Positions 16,937 through 25,675 are shown, counted from the stretch's first letter. The stretch: 64,000 nucleotides of DNA from Fen-1135 sp963705275 (GCA_963705275.1 OY970063.1:1674001-1738000), one strand, 5' to 3'. The notes: a model not told the origin generated them from the sequence alone. Program-made: numbers and translations.

Positions 16937-18628
16937 TTATTTTAACACCTTCACTTCAAACGGCCATCCTACAATGCCGCCTTCTATGAACTGCACTCTG
17001 TCAAAACCGGCGGCATTCAGTATCCGCTGCGCCTCATAGCCGCGCAAGCTTATCTTGCAAAAAGCCATGATATCTTTGTCCTTGGGCAGTTCAGCGGCCT
17101 TGCCTCTAAGCGCTCCCAGCGGGATGTGGAGAACGTCGTATGGCAACTGATTAGTTTCGAATTCGGCGGGAGTGCGCACATCAAGCAAAAGGACTTCGCC
17201 TTTATCCATCCGCGTCTTAGCTTCGAATGCAGAAATGCCCTTTGCAATACCGTCGAGCTTGTTGGTCAACATATGTGCGCAGGCGGCCAGAGGATCGAGC
17301 GCCGTGCTGTATGGCGGCGCGTAACCAAAATCCACATCGGCAAGCTGATCCAGCGTGCCACCCATTAATATCATGCCTGCCGCCACATCCAGGCGCTTTG
17401 AACCGTTGCCTGGCCCTGCCACCTGCACGCCGATGAGCTTTCGATCCCTTCTAGAGGCGATCATCTTTATAACCAAAGGTTTGTTATCCCGCATATAGTG
17501 AGGCAAATCCGGACCTGCCAGGGTGAATGTCTCTATGTCCATGTTTAATTCCCGGGCCTGCTTTTCCGTGAGACCGGTTCTTCCAATGGTAAAATCAAAA
17601 GCTCGCACGATGGATGTGCAGGTGATGCCCTTGAAGGGCGTAGGAACGCCTGCAATATGGTTGGCGATAACCCTGCCGTGTTTATTTGCCGTCGATCCCA
17701 GGGGTACATAAAGAAAAGCGCCGACGCTGCCATTCACATAGCTGTTCACCGCGCAATCGCCCCCTGCGTAGATATCTTTATTGTTCGTCTGGCAATATTC
17801 GTTGATGACAATCCCCCCCTGATTTGCACACAGAAGCCCGGCATCCCTTGCCAGCTTATCATTGGGACTGGTTCCGACAGCAACGACCACGACTTCCGCC
17901 GGGATGGTCTGCTTATCGGTTTTGACGGCAGTTGCCTTTTCCTTGCCTTCGACGCCGTTCACGCATTCCCCCAAGACAAGCTTTACGCCCTTCTGGCGCA
18001 AGTGTTTGGCGGCGAACGTGGCGACGTCCTTGTCCAGAACGCCCGGCATGATCTGATCGATCATTTCGACAACCGTGACCTCAAGACCCTGTTGAACCAG
18101 TGCCTCCGCCATCTCAATGCCGATAAATCCGGCCCCCACGAGGACCGCCTTCTTCAGACCCTGTGCTGCGATCTCCTTTTTCAGGCTGACCACATGATCG
18201 GGGTGCGATATAAACCAAACATTCTTAAGATCGAGACCGGGAATATTCGGACGGCAGGGAGACCCTCCGGTGGCCAATACCAGCTTGTCATAGGCCACAT
18301 CTTCTTCCGCGCCGGTACCCACATTCTTCACGCGCACAACCTTTTTTATAGGATTGATTTTCAGCGCTTCCATTTGTGTCTGCACCTTGACCCCTTTCAC
18401 CTTATCAAAAAAGGCGGGAGTTCTGGCAACACCGACCGGCGTCTTGATCAGTTCATCGACGTCCGAAAATAAACCCTCCACATAATAGGGAAGGCCACAG
18501 GCGCCGTAAGAGATTATTTTACCCTTTTCAATTATGGTAATTTCCGCGTCAGGACGAAGACGCTTCAGTCTCGACGCAGCCTTCGGTCCGCAGGCCACTC
18601 CACCGATAATAAGTACCTTAAACGACAT
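16937..18628 (-). CDS. CoA-disulfide / persulfide reductase with C-terminal rhodanese domain
   Basis: A 563-residue flavoprotein. N-terminal FAD site VLIIGGVACGPKAASRL, redox Cys44 in SYGACGLPYYVEG, NAD(P)H-binding AVLVGAGFIGIEMAEAL, and the FAD/dimer segment DIYAGGDCA. Residues about 455-563 are a rhodanese domain with active-site Cys in AFCKISLRGYEA. This fusion is the CoADR-Rhd / NADH-dependent persulfide reductase type, which reduces CoA-disulfide, CoA-persulfide or polysulfide. ATG 18628 has GAAGG upstream; the frame is open 16 codons earlier. Placed between Fe-S assembly genes and a sulfur transporter, it probably handles sulfane sulfur in the cytosol (inference). Confidence 0.92.
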   Translation of the reverse strand: MSFKVLIIGGVACGPKAASRLKRLRPDAEITIIEKGKIISYGACGLPYYVEGLFSDVDELIKTPVGVARTPAFFDKVKGVKVQTQMEALKINPIKKVVRVKNVGTGAEEDVAYDKLVLATGGSPCRPNIPGLDLKNVWFISHPDHVVSLKKEIAAQGLKKAVLVGAGFIGIEMAEALVQQGLEVTVVEMIDQIMPGVLDKDVATFAAKHLRQKGVKLVLGECVNGVEGKEKATAVKTDKQTIPAEVVVVAVGTSPNDKLARDAGLLCANQGGIVINEYCQTNNKDIYAGGDCAVNSYVNGSVGAFLYVPLGSTANKHGRVIANHIAGVPTPFKGITCTSIVRAFDFTIGRTGLTEKQARELNMDIETFTLAGPDLPHYMRDNKPLVIKMIASRRDRKLIGVQVAGPGNGSKRLDVAAGMILMGGTLDQLADVDFGYAPPYSTALDPLAACAHMLTNKLDGIAKGISAFEAKTRMDKGEVLLLDVRTPAEFETNQLPYDVLHIPLGALRGKAAELPKDKDIMAFCKISLRGYEAQRILNAAGFDRVQFIEGGIVGWPFEVKVLK

Positions 18629-18726
18629 AATCCTTCCCCTATATTTTGCAGTTTTCTCAAGCGGCCACACCAACAATCGGCATTATAATTCCTTACAGTC
18701 TCATGGCATCGCTTTGTTTCCTGGTA

Positions 18727-19161
18727 TCATGGCTGCCCTTTTCTCCCAACGGCAAAGTTCCTCAATGCCCTATGCAGTGTCGTCGCGGCAAGGAGGGCGC
18801 AATGCCTCGCCTCTTCCGGCATCCCCCCCAGATGCTCCAGGATGGAATTTTGGTTGATCCTGATGCAGTCCTTCGGAGTTTTTCCCTTAGCCATCACGGT
18901 GGCTGCCGAGACTGCGGCATGCGATGTCATACAACCATCCGTAGTATATCGGATGTCTTCAATTTTGCCGCTTTTCACCCGTAGAAATATTTCCACCGTA
19001 TCCCCGCAGGGTCCGGTTATCTTTGCATAGCCGTCGGGCTTCTCTATCGTACCGCAATTTCTCGGGTTGGCACCGTAATCGATGACTTTCTCTGAAAAAA
19101 GATTCTTGGTCTTTTCCAAGAGCAAATCCATCATTTCTTTTCTAATCTTGTCTTCTTCCAT
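18727..19161 (-). CDS. NifU/IscU-like iron-sulfur scaffold
   Basis: A 144-residue protein of the NifU N-terminal fold. Two of the scaffold Cys are in YGANPRNCGTIEKPDGYA and TDGCMTSHAAVSAAT; the third is in ARHCALLAATTLHRA. GPCGDTVEIFLRV and the LGGMPEEARHC end are typical of the short anaerobe variants that sit beside mrp genes. The usual C-G-x-S after DGC is here CMTS. It presumably holds a nascent Fe-S cluster that Mrp next door delivers (inference from context). AAGGAA precedes the ATG. Confidence 0.88.
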   Translation of the reverse strand: MEEDKIRKEMMDLLLEKTKNLFSEKVIDYGANPRNCGTIEKPDGYAKITGPCGDTVEIFLRVKSGKIEDIRYTTDGCMTSHAAVSAATVMAKGKTPKDCIRINQNSILEHLGGMPEEARHCALLAATTLHRALRNFAVGRKGQP

Positions 19162-19197
19162 TTCCTTAATCCTGCCTGTGATTCCTCCGTGGGCAGC

Positions 19198-19446
19198 TCA
19201 CTTGTGACATGCCGCTCCCTGAGCACACGGCGCCGTGTCGCAGCGTTCTTCTCTCCCACAACAGGTCTTGCCCCCTTGAGAACCCATTACGTGACCTATT
19301 CTGGATTGGACACCCTTTGACAAAATTCTCGTTAACTTTTCACTTCCGCAGGAACCGCACTTTCTCTCGGTTTGCTCCTCCGTCATGCCTTCAAGCAATT
19401 CGGAGATTCCGCCGCACGCTGTGCATTCATACTCATAAATCGGCAT
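19198..19446 (-). CDS. FmdB-family zinc-ribbon protein
   Basis: An 82-residue protein starting MPIYEYECTACGG, with a second pair in RKCGSCGSEKL: the FmdB zinc ribbon. The C-terminal 30 residues are Cys-rich (KTCCGREERCDTAPCAQGA), more than the family needs, which suggests a metal-binding tail. Its ATG lies inside the end of the mrp gene (14-bp overlap), so the two are translationally coupled. It is a paralogue of the 54-residue protein at 9290-9454. Confidence 0.87.
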   Translation of the reverse strand: MPIYEYECTACGGISELLEGMTEEQTERKCGSCGSEKLTRILSKGVQSRIGHVMGSQGGKTCCGREERCDTAPCAQGAACHK

Positions 19447-20341
19447 GTCTAATAACGCCCTTTCTATTTTCCGTGCTGTTCAGGATCAGCTTTACTGCCT
19501 TGACGAAAGCCTTGGCGGCCGGCGTCTTCCCGTATTGATGCACAAAAGGCTTACCTTCGTCCGATGCCTCCACGATCAGCGGCTCTATAGGAATGCGCCC
19601 TAAAAAGGGGACTCCCATCTCGCCCGCCATTTTTTCGCCACCTCCCCGCTTGAATATGTTGACAACTTTTCTGCAGTGCGGGCAGACAAGACCACTCATA
19701 TTCTCTATCGCACCCAGGACGGGAACGTGAAGCTGTCTGCAAAAATCGATGGATTTTCGCACATCAATGAGAGACAGATCTTGGGGGGTGGTCACAATAA
19801 TGGCCCCGTCGGCGTCAGGTATCAGGTGGGCTACGGAAAGAGGTTCATCCCCTGTGCCCGGAGGGAAATCAATAATGAGGTAATCAAGATGACCCCAATT
19901 CACCTCTGTCAAAAGCTGTTTTATGACATTGATCTTCATAGGGCCTCTCCAAATCACAGCCCTGTCCTGTTCCGGCATAAAAAAACCGAGGGACATTACT
20001 TTGATCCCTTCGACAAATTCCACAGGCGTAATACCATTCTCGCCGACTTTCGCGGGTTTCCCACTAAGATTGAGCAGGGTAGGTATACTGGGACCATGAA
20101 AATCCACGTCCAGAATTCCCACCTGCTTCCCTTCGAGGGCCAGAGCGACAGCTACATTAACTGCTACTGTACTCTTGCCGACGCCGCCTTTCCCTGAGAG
20201 GACCATGATCTTATGTTGAATCTTGGCCATATGATGCGCCAACGCCTTATCTTCAGCAACTTCTCCCAGTTGTTTATCAGATTTATCGTCTTTTGCCTGA
20301 CAACCCTGGTTTGCACCAGCATTGTGTTTCTCACATTCCAT
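19433..20341 (-). CDS. Mrp/NBP35-type P-loop ATPase (Fe-S carrier)
   Basis: A 302-residue ATPase of the Mrp/ApbC family. The deviant Walker A is VLSGKGGVGKSTVAVN, switch region LDVDFHGPSIP, Walker B YLIIDFPPGTGDEPLS, and the cluster-binding CxxC is GLVCPHCRK. An N-terminal stretch of about 40 residues carries two more Cys (ECEKHN and GCQAKD), as in NBP35-like forms. Start ATG 20341 has GAGGAG 7 bases upstream; an ATG two codons earlier is too close to it. It probably moves Fe-S clusters from the NifU-like scaffold to target proteins. It is in one operon with NifX-like and DUF134 genes upstream. Confidence 0.93.
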   Translation of the reverse strand: MECEKHNAGANQGCQAKDDKSDKQLGEVAEDKALAHHMAKIQHKIMVLSGKGGVGKSTVAVNVAVALALEGKQVGILDVDFHGPSIPTLLNLSGKPAKVGENGITPVEFVEGIKVMSLGFFMPEQDRAVIWRGPMKINVIKQLLTEVNWGHLDYLIIDFPPGTGDEPLSVAHLIPDADGAIIVTTPQDLSLIDVRKSIDFCRQLHVPVLGAIENMSGLVCPHCRKVVNIFKRGGGEKMAGEMGVPFLGRIPIEPLIVEASDEGKPFVHQYGKTPAAKAFVKAVKLILNSTENRKGVIRHADL

Positions 20342-20449
20342 TATCATTCTCCTCAGTTATTTTGTCCATTGCTTATTAAATCACTAATCATGATCGTATC
20401 TAAATGGCATCTTCTGCCATATAGTCTGCGTCCTTCGCACGAAACGGGA

Positions 20450-20827
20450 TTAGTGGGAGCACCCGCCACCCGAATGGCCCGCACAGGTATTTTCTTTCGA
20501 AAATTGAGGCAATTTGCCGTCTCGAATGAGATCTATATTCTGCTTGACGGTGCCCTCTGCACCACGGTAAACCTGTATCCCCTGAGCTTGCAGCTTCATC
20601 AGGGCGCCCATGCCGATTCCCGCAACAACCACGGCATCAACCTTTAATCCTCCCAAAGCCTTGACAGGCTGGCACATACCATGGGCATGGTGTAGATCGC
20701 TATTGTTGATCTCTTCCACGCTCATCTCTCCCGTATCCACAATGATAAAGCCGGGCGCAGACCCGAAATGTCCATAAACTCTGCTATCCAGTCCTTGCAA
20801 TGTTTCTGTTGGAAAACAAACCTTCAT
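20450..20827 (-). CDS. NifX/NifB-type dinitrogenase cofactor-binding domain protein
   Basis: A 125-residue protein of the NifX/NafY/VnfX-like domain: RVYGHFGSAPGFIIVDT, NSDLHHAHGMC and AVVVAGIGMGALMKLQAQGI are the usual segments. The tail is His/Cys-rich (CAGHSGGGCSH). In nitrogenase systems such domains bind iron-molybdenum cofactor precursors, but stand-alone copies next to mrp and DUF134 are common in anaerobes without nitrogenase and probably bind another Fe-S or metal cluster. AAGGAG precedes the ATG. No nif genes are seen in this window. Confidence 0.9.
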   Translation of the reverse strand: MKVCFPTETLQGLDSRVYGHFGSAPGFIIVDTGEMSVEEINNSDLHHAHGMCQPVKALGGLKVDAVVVAGIGMGALMKLQAQGIQVYRGAEGTVKQNIDLIRDGKLPQFSKENTCAGHSGGGCSH

Positions 20828-20871
20828 TTTAATATCTCCTTTTTATTTTTTTATTAACACGAAACTCTACT

Positions 20872-21333
20872 TCATCTATTCCTGCCGCGCGGGCACGGCT
20901 CACCGGGCTTTCTTCGTCCTCGCTGCCCTTCAGCCCTGCATATAGCCGCATCATTGCAAGCCGGGCATCCTGCGGGCCTGCCTGTGCCAAAAGGAACATC
21001 CCACGTATGCCTGCATTTCATGCACGTAAAAATTCGCTTCTCTGCCATTTCTATTTCACCTCCCTCAATGCGGAGGGCAAGACCTTTTACCAGCGCCTCG
21101 GCCACCTTGTGCCTTGCCGCTTCAATAATCCTGCCAAAGGTCTGCCGTGAGACCTTCATCCGTTCCGCCGCCTTGTCGTGGTAAAGCCCGTCAAGGTCGG
21201 CCAATCTGATTGCCTCAAACTCATCCATGGATAAGACCACATGATCAAGCGCCGACGCAGGCACTCCGGCCGGCTTGAATATCTGGCAGGGCGGCTCTCC
21301 TGCTACTCTCCGACAACATTTTGGCCTCGCCAT
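20872..21333 (-). CDS. DUF134 helix-turn-helix regulator with zinc-ribbon-like tail
   Basis: A 153-residue protein. Residues about 1-95 are the DUF134 domain: MARPKCCRRV at the start, VLSMDEFEAIRLADLDGLYH, and the helix-turn-helix AAERMKVSRQTFGRIIEAARHKVAEAL. A Cys-rich segment follows (CMKCRHTWDVPFGTGRPAGCPAC), quoted here as its two CxxC pairs, which could bind zinc or a cluster. It is the first gene of the operon, directly behind a consensus promoter, and is the likely regulator of the NifX/Mrp/FmdB genes (inference). Confidence 0.88.
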   Translation of the reverse strand: MARPKCCRRVAGEPPCQIFKPAGVPASALDHVVLSMDEFEAIRLADLDGLYHDKAAERMKVSRQTFGRIIEAARHKVAEALVKGLALRIEGGEIEMAEKRIFTCMKCRHTWDVPFGTGRPAGCPACNDAAICRAEGQRGRRKPGEPCPRGRNR

Positions 21334-21353
21334 TCTTCTCTCTCCTTTTTTCC

Positions 21354-21382
21354 ATTATAAGCATATGCCCATAACTTGTCAA
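21354..21382 (-). promoter_or_regulatory. sigma-70 promoter of the DUF134-NifX-Mrp operon
   Basis: On the minus strand TTGACA (21382-21377), exactly 17 bases, TATAAT (21359-21354): a perfect consensus in both boxes. The start of transcription would fall about 14 bases before the ATG at 21333, just enough for the AAAGGAGAG ribosome site. A near-palindrome (TATGGGCATATGC) in the spacer is a possible operator. Confidence 0.8.
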
Positions 21383-21526
21383 GCGAGAAAATGCTCGCCT
21401 CTGAGTGAGACCGCTAAGGATGTGTTTCAGAATAAGACTCGGTCGGTATTTGATATCAGAACCGCGGGCGGGATTAATTCACATCATCCATAAAGAAAGA
21501 ATAATTGCCGCCTCGCTCATCTGCTG

Positions 21527-21808
21527 TCAAAAGTGGTGCCAGCCTTCAATCACCAATCTCTTGATCCCTAGGTAGGAAGCCACTGAGATAACCAATGGTA
21601 TGTCCGGCAGACTGCGCGGGATAAAGACTGTCAATCCGTCTATCGTTTCCTGTTTGTACTGCCTATGATTCTTGGGCCTGCCAAATCTGACGGTTGGCTC
21701 CGGCTGGAAGGGCACGCAGCAGCCGCCCGTCAAGATGTAATATTCCAGGAATACCATGCCGCCGTTATCGAGTGCGTATGCCTTTGCTTCCGGTGTAATG
21801 GTCAACAT
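21527..21808 (-). CDS. small HesB-like protein with CC motif (CC/Se motif family)
   Basis: A 93-residue protein, MLTITPEAKAYALDNGGM at the start and YYILTGGCCVPFQPEPTV in the middle. This resembles the small IscA/HesB-like family in which the CC pair is replaced by Cys-Sec in some relatives (I recall the name CC/Se motif family (seleno)protein). Here both positions are encoded as Cys. I placed the start at ATG 21808, 9 bases after GAGG; the frame is open 37 codons upstream without a good site. It stands alone, divergent from the S11 peptidase gene. Function unknown; selenium, sulfur or cluster chemistry is a guess from the family. Confidence 0.65.
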   Translation of the reverse strand: MLTITPEAKAYALDNGGMVFLEYYILTGGCCVPFQPEPTVRFGRPKNHRQYKQETIDGLTVFIPRSLPDIPLVISVASYLGIKRLVIEGWHHF

Positions 21809-22061
21809 ATGTTTAGCCTCTTCCATTAATATAATGATCCTGTGTTGTGAAATCAAGAACACAGAATCGAAGGAGCGCTTTTTGAGGTGCTCTTCACAAC
21901 AAAGACGCAGATGCGACATTGTAAATTACAACCGGTAATGGCCTTGTGCTCATTTTCCTTGACATGAAGGTGACTTATTCCTTACAGTGAATTCGTAAAA
22001 AATAAATTTCTTATCAAACGCTCAAAAAATACCTTCAGCATCTTGAAGTCACGGAGAGAGA

Positions 22062-22982
22062 ATGGCGCGTAGATATGTAATAGCGATCCTGGTCATCCTT
22101 CTGAGTATGGGGACACCGGCCGTCCAGGGAGCCACAGAGTCATCAAAATCTTCCAAGTCGTCTAAATCCCATACTGCCCATAAAAAGAAATCACGCGCTA
22201 AAGCGATCCGTGCCCCCCAGAAGCTCGTTATCCGTTCAGCCTGCGCATGGGTGGAAGACCAGCAGACAGGTGAGCTCTTCGTTGAGAAACGAGCGACGGC
22301 GGTATTGCCAATCGCTTCCATCACCAAGCTCATGACGGCCATGGTGACGCTGGATGCCCAATTGGATCTTCAAGAACTGATCACCATTGAACCCGAAGAT
22401 GTCGACACCCTTCGCCACAGCCGCTCCCGCCTGCGGGTGGGAAGCAGCGTCACACGCGGAGACGCGCTGCTGCTCGCTTTGATGGCCTCGGAGAACCGCT
22501 GTGCTCACGCGCTGGGGCGGACCTACCCGGGTGGGATCAACGCTTTCATTGCCGCCATGAACACCAAGGCCCTGTCACTGGGACTCATGGAGACGCACTT
22601 CGAAGACCCCGTCGGGCTTTCCAGCGGCAACGTATCCACCGCCCGTGAATTGGCGCGGATGGTGGACGCAGCCTACCAATATCCTCTTGTCAGGGAATTC
22701 ACTACCCGCGAAGATGCCGCGGTCGATACAGGTCGCCGCACAATGAAGTTCCGCAACAGCAATCGCCTGGTCCGGAGCCCCAGCTGGCAGATCGGCCTCT
22801 CCAAAACGGGCTTCATCGATGAGGCAGGACGATGCCTGGTAATGCAGGCCCAGGTTGCCCAGCGCCCCGTGCTGATTGTGCTCCTCGATGCGCACGGCAA
22901 GCTGACGCGCTTCGCAGACGCCAACCGCATAAAACGGTGGATGGAGGGACCGCCGCCACCGCGACAAAGACAGAGAGTATAA
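22062..22982 (+). CDS. serine-type D-Ala-D-Ala carboxypeptidase/endopeptidase (S11, PBP7-like)
   Basis: A 306-residue exported enzyme that trims or opens peptidoglycan cross-links in the periplasm. After a signal peptide (residues 1-22) and a Ser/Lys-rich linker come the three penicillin-binding motifs: SITK (active Ser), SEN and SKTG. SVTRGDALLLALMASENR and DPVGLSSGNVSTA match PbpG/PBP7. The last three quarters of the gene are visibly richer in G and C than its neighbours, and the closest look-alikes I know are proteobacterial PbpG proteins, so acquisition from a high-GC donor is possible. GGAGAGAG precedes the ATG. Confidence 0.9.
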   Translation: MARRYVIAILVILLSMGTPAVQGATESSKSSKSSKSHTAHKKKSRAKAIRAPQKLVIRSACAWVEDQQTGELFVEKRATAVLPIASITKLMTAMVTLDAQLDLQELITIEPEDVDTLRHSRSRLRVGSSVTRGDALLLALMASENRCAHALGRTYPGGINAFIAAMNTKALSLGLMETHFEDPVGLSSGNVSTARELARMVDAAYQYPLVREFTTREDAAVDTGRRTMKFRNSNRLVRSPSWQIGLSKTGFIDEAGRCLVMQAQVAQRPVLIVLLDAHGKLTRFADANRIKRWMEGPPPPRQRQRV

Positions 22983-23075
22983 CCAGATCCATTATCACGC
23001 ATCCCGTCAAGCACAGTGTAACGAAATGTCCTGGGGCAGGTCAATATCCGCCGTGACTGTTCCTAACTTAGCAAG

Positions 23076-23891
23076 CTACTTAATCTTCTCAAGCTTCGCT
23101 TTTGCCATTCGCGCCTGAGCGGTGCCCGGATAGTTCTTTACAACCTGTTCCAGGATGAGTTTCGCGCTTGACTTATCACCTAGATTCAGAAAAGAAAACC
23201 CCTGCTTCAGCAAGGCGCCGGGCACCTTGTTGCCTTGCGGATAATCTTTTATCACTTTCTCATATTCCAAGATGGCTTGCTCATACTTCTTTTCAAAATA
23301 GTAACTTTCGCCAATCCAGAATTGTGCGCTGGCAGAATACTCCGTGTTTGGATATTTCTTTAGAAAGTTTTGAAATCCTTCTCGAGCCTTCCCATACTTT
23401 TCTTTCTTAAAGGCATCATAAGCTGCGTCATAAGCCAATGCCTTCTCGTTCTTACCGGGCGCTGCGCTTTTTGAATCGCCGCTAACGACCTTCTCACCCT
23501 TGGGAGCTTGATTGGCGCCACTCTTAATCTCAAGGAGACTCTCAATGACATTCATGCGGGAAGAAAGTTGGTCAAATTGCTTCCTTATATCGATCAATTC
23601 CTTTTTTAAGTCAGACTCGCCTTTTCCCAGTACCTCACGATCTCCCCTCAAATTCTCCATGACTTCTCTGATAGCGGTCATGTCCGCCGCAATATCGGCG
23701 ATCCTCCTGCGTATATCCGTTATTGCCTGATCGTTCTTGGCCGTGTCCTTACGTATGGCGGCATTTTCCTCCTTGAGAGCGCGAATTTCTGTGCCCGACT
23801 GTTCCTCAGTCTCCTGCAGTTCTATAGTTATTGCCCATGCTGTGTAAGAAAACGAACAAATTATCATGATCAGAAAAAGAATCTTCTTCAA
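23076..23891 (-). CDS. cpoB: CpoB/YbgF-like cell division coordinator
   Basis: A 271-residue periplasmic protein: signal peptide (MKKILFLIMIICSFSYTAWA), a coiled coil of about 100 residues rich in Glu/Lys/Arg heptads, and C-terminal TPR repeats starting AYDAAYDAFKKEKYGKAREG and FWIGESYYFEKKYEQAI. This is the architecture of YbgF/CpoB, which works with the Tol-Pal system in coordinating outer-membrane constriction. The frame begins at a GTG that overlaps AGGAGGTG; the TTG at 23891, 7 bases after that site, is the better start. No tol or pal gene is in the window. Confidence 0.85.
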   Translation of the reverse strand: MKKILFLIMIICSFSYTAWAITIELQETEEQSGTEIRALKEENAAIRKDTAKNDQAITDIRRRIADIAADMTAIREVMENLRGDREVLGKGESDLKKELIDIRKQFDQLSSRMNVIESLLEIKSGANQAPKGEKVVSGDSKSAAPGKNEKALAYDAAYDAFKKEKYGKAREGFQNFLKKYPNTEYSASAQFWIGESYYFEKKYEQAILEYEKVIKDYPQGNKVPGALLKQGFSFLNLGDKSSAKLILEQVVKNYPGTAQARMAKAKLEKIK

Positions 23892-24193
23892 TTGCAGCAC
23901 CTCCTATGGGCGTAATCTTTTATCCTAGGCCACGTATACAGTGCCAGTGACGTAAATTCAATAAATAAAGGATGTCTCTGTGTCATCGAGCACTTCAATC
24001 CAAAATGCGCAATTATGATAACTGCCCACCATTATACAGTTGTAGGCTTAACAATGCTATCCTCTTTATCCCGGTCTTCTCGAAGTCTTGATTTTTCAAT
24101 TTTGCCCTTTTGTGTTACATTATAATCGGTAATAATTAAATACAGCTCCCATGGGCAAAATTGACCTTCTCCCCTGAAACTAAACTCTTTCAT

Positions 24194-24805
24194 ATGAGAC
24201 TTCTTCTGTCGTTAGCGATTACCCTTTTATTTCTTGCCGGTTGTGGACCGGCTGGCACGGACGGTGTAGAACCGATGGCAATAGATAAGGGAGTAAGAGA
24301 GGCAGGCTCCGGCATTGGCGGCGACGGAAAAAGCAAACTTGCGAATGAAGATACATACCCGAAAAAGGAATACAAGAAGCCTGATCCATCCGAGATCAAG
24401 GCGAAACTTACACCTCTTCAATTCAAAGTGACGCAGGAGGGAGACACGGAAGAGCCTTTCAATAACGCATATTGGCTCAATAAGCGCGAGGGCATCTACG
24501 TCGATATTGTCACCGGCGAGCCCCTTTTCAGCTCGCTCGACAAGTTTAATTCTGGAACTGGTTGGCCGAGCTTTACGAAGCCTCTCAAACCGGGAAACAT
24601 TGTCGAGCTGGGGAGGCCGACTTACGCTGGCACGGAGGTACGGAGTAAACACGCAGACTCGCACCTCGGGCATGTCTTCCTCGACGGGCCGGAGCCGACC
24701 GGACTCAGGTACTGCATCAATTCCGCCTCTTTGAGATTCATCCCCAAAGAAGACCTCGTAAAGGAAGGATACCGGGAGTACTTGAAACTGTTTCAAAAAA
24801 AATGA
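24194..24805 (+). CDS. msrB: peptide-methionine (R)-S-oxide reductase, lipoprotein form
   Basis: A 203-residue lipoprotein: MRLLLSLAITLLFLAGC gives a lipobox at Cys17, followed by a 65-residue linker and an MsrB domain. Domain motifs are TPLQFKVTQEGDTEEPF, FNSGTGWPSF, GTEVRSKHADSHLGHVF and LRYCINSASLRF with the catalytic Cys at about 174. The two CxxC zinc pairs of many MsrB proteins are absent. It repairs oxidised methionine in envelope proteins using an electron donor not seen here. The annotated frame can be extended to a TTG at 24161, but the ATG at 24194 gives the proper signal peptide. Confidence 0.9.
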   Translation: MRLLLSLAITLLFLAGCGPAGTDGVEPMAIDKGVREAGSGIGGDGKSKLANEDTYPKKEYKKPDPSEIKAKLTPLQFKVTQEGDTEEPFNNAYWLNKREGIYVDIVTGEPLFSSLDKFNSGTGWPSFTKPLKPGNIVELGRPTYAGTEVRSKHADSHLGHVFLDGPEPTGLRYCINSASLRFIPKEDLVKEGYREYLKLFQKK

Positions 24806-25307
24806 CAACTGTAGTCCATTGCTTTCTCCATAGGACGAGGGAGGTTTAAGACCCTCTTTCACTTTCTGTTGAGATATTTCTTTAATTCCTCGGTTTTTTG
24901 CCCACGTATCAAACCTCACAAACCTTATAGAATAAGCATCAAAAAATTAAAAAACTAAACAGACCGTAGGGAAAACCCTTCAAACTTTTAGGTGTGGCAT
25001 TACAAATACTTGGACGTATTTGAGTAAGCCCTTCCCATTTGCAGTGTATGAAAATTCCTTCAAATAGAGGCTATAACAAAATATCAACTTCAATAATTTC
25101 AATATGTTGGGAGATGGTTTGGGTCTTGCAATCGTCATCATTCAGCAGAATTGAGTAGCGCACAACCAGGCCATAAGCCGTCACACTTTGGTTGATATCG
25201 CAAATAGATCCATAACTGCTTATCAAGCAGAGGCAGGGTAAGAAATAGCCCTGCCTTTTATCACTGCTAAAATAAGATAAACTGAATAAATAGGAGGTGA
25301 TTAGAGG
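24806..25307. other. 500-base non-coding stretch with orphan terminator
   Basis: No protein-coding gene is supported here on either strand. The one clear element is a rho-independent terminator at 25231-25259 that has no gene directly upstream of it, so a short RNA or a long msrB 3' end could occupy the stretch (see finding). Confidence 0.5.
25231..25259 (+). terminator. rho-independent terminator without an obvious gene
   Basis: AGGCAGGG (25231-25238) pairs perfectly with CCCTGCCT (25249-25256) around a 10-base loop and is followed by TTT. It lies about 425 bases after msrB and 50 bases before the next gene. Confidence 0.7.
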
Positions 25308-25631
25308 ATGAAGAAGAGTCTTTTGGTGATTTCAATCATGCTTGCTCTAGCTATTACTTTGACTGGTTGCGCAACAACCCGTGACCTCGAGAAAATGCAG
25401 GCACAGGAAAACCAGATTAATGCAAAAGCTGATCAGGCACTACAGGATGCCAAGGCGGCCTCGGCGAAGGCAGACGCTGCCACAACCCGCGCTGAAACTG
25501 CTGTAAAGATCGCAGAGGACAGGGCGAAGATGGCGGACGAAAGAGCGCAGAAAGCAGAGGACAGGGCGCAGGTGGCAGAAGCCAGGGCGCAGCAGGCTGA
25601 AGCCATTTTCACGAAATCAATGAAGAAGTAA
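25308..25631 (+). CDS. Lpp-like alanine-zipper lipoprotein
   Basis: A 107-residue lipoprotein with lipobox ITLTGCATT (Cys22) and then one continuous heptad-repeat helix rich in Ala, Lys, Glu and Arg, including repeats AEDRAQ, ADERAQ and AEARAQ. This is the pattern of Lpp / alanine-zipper lipoproteins, which trimerise and can tether the outer membrane to peptidoglycan; the final KSMKK supplies possible attachment lysines. AGGAGGTG precedes the ATG and a strong terminator follows. Placement just before two L,D-transpeptidase genes, the enzymes that attach Lpp to peptidoglycan, fits a tethering role (inference). Confidence 0.82.
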   Translation: MKKSLLVISIMLALAITLTGCATTRDLEKMQAQENQINAKADQALQDAKAASAKADAATTRAETAVKIAEDRAKMADERAQKAEDRAQVAEARAQQAEAIFTKSMKK

Positions 25632-25675
25632 GTCAATTCTAGCGGTAGTCATTAACTTTACTGTTAGGGCTTCGG

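Noticed and set aside
17657..18472. 271-codon plus-strand frame opposite the CoA-disulfide reductase
   Set aside because: Antisense shadow of a gene with complete flavoprotein motifs.
20450..20827. Evidence for nitrogen fixation
   Set aside because: The NifX- and NifU-like genes are stand-alone types found with mrp in non-fixing anaerobes; no nifHDK present.
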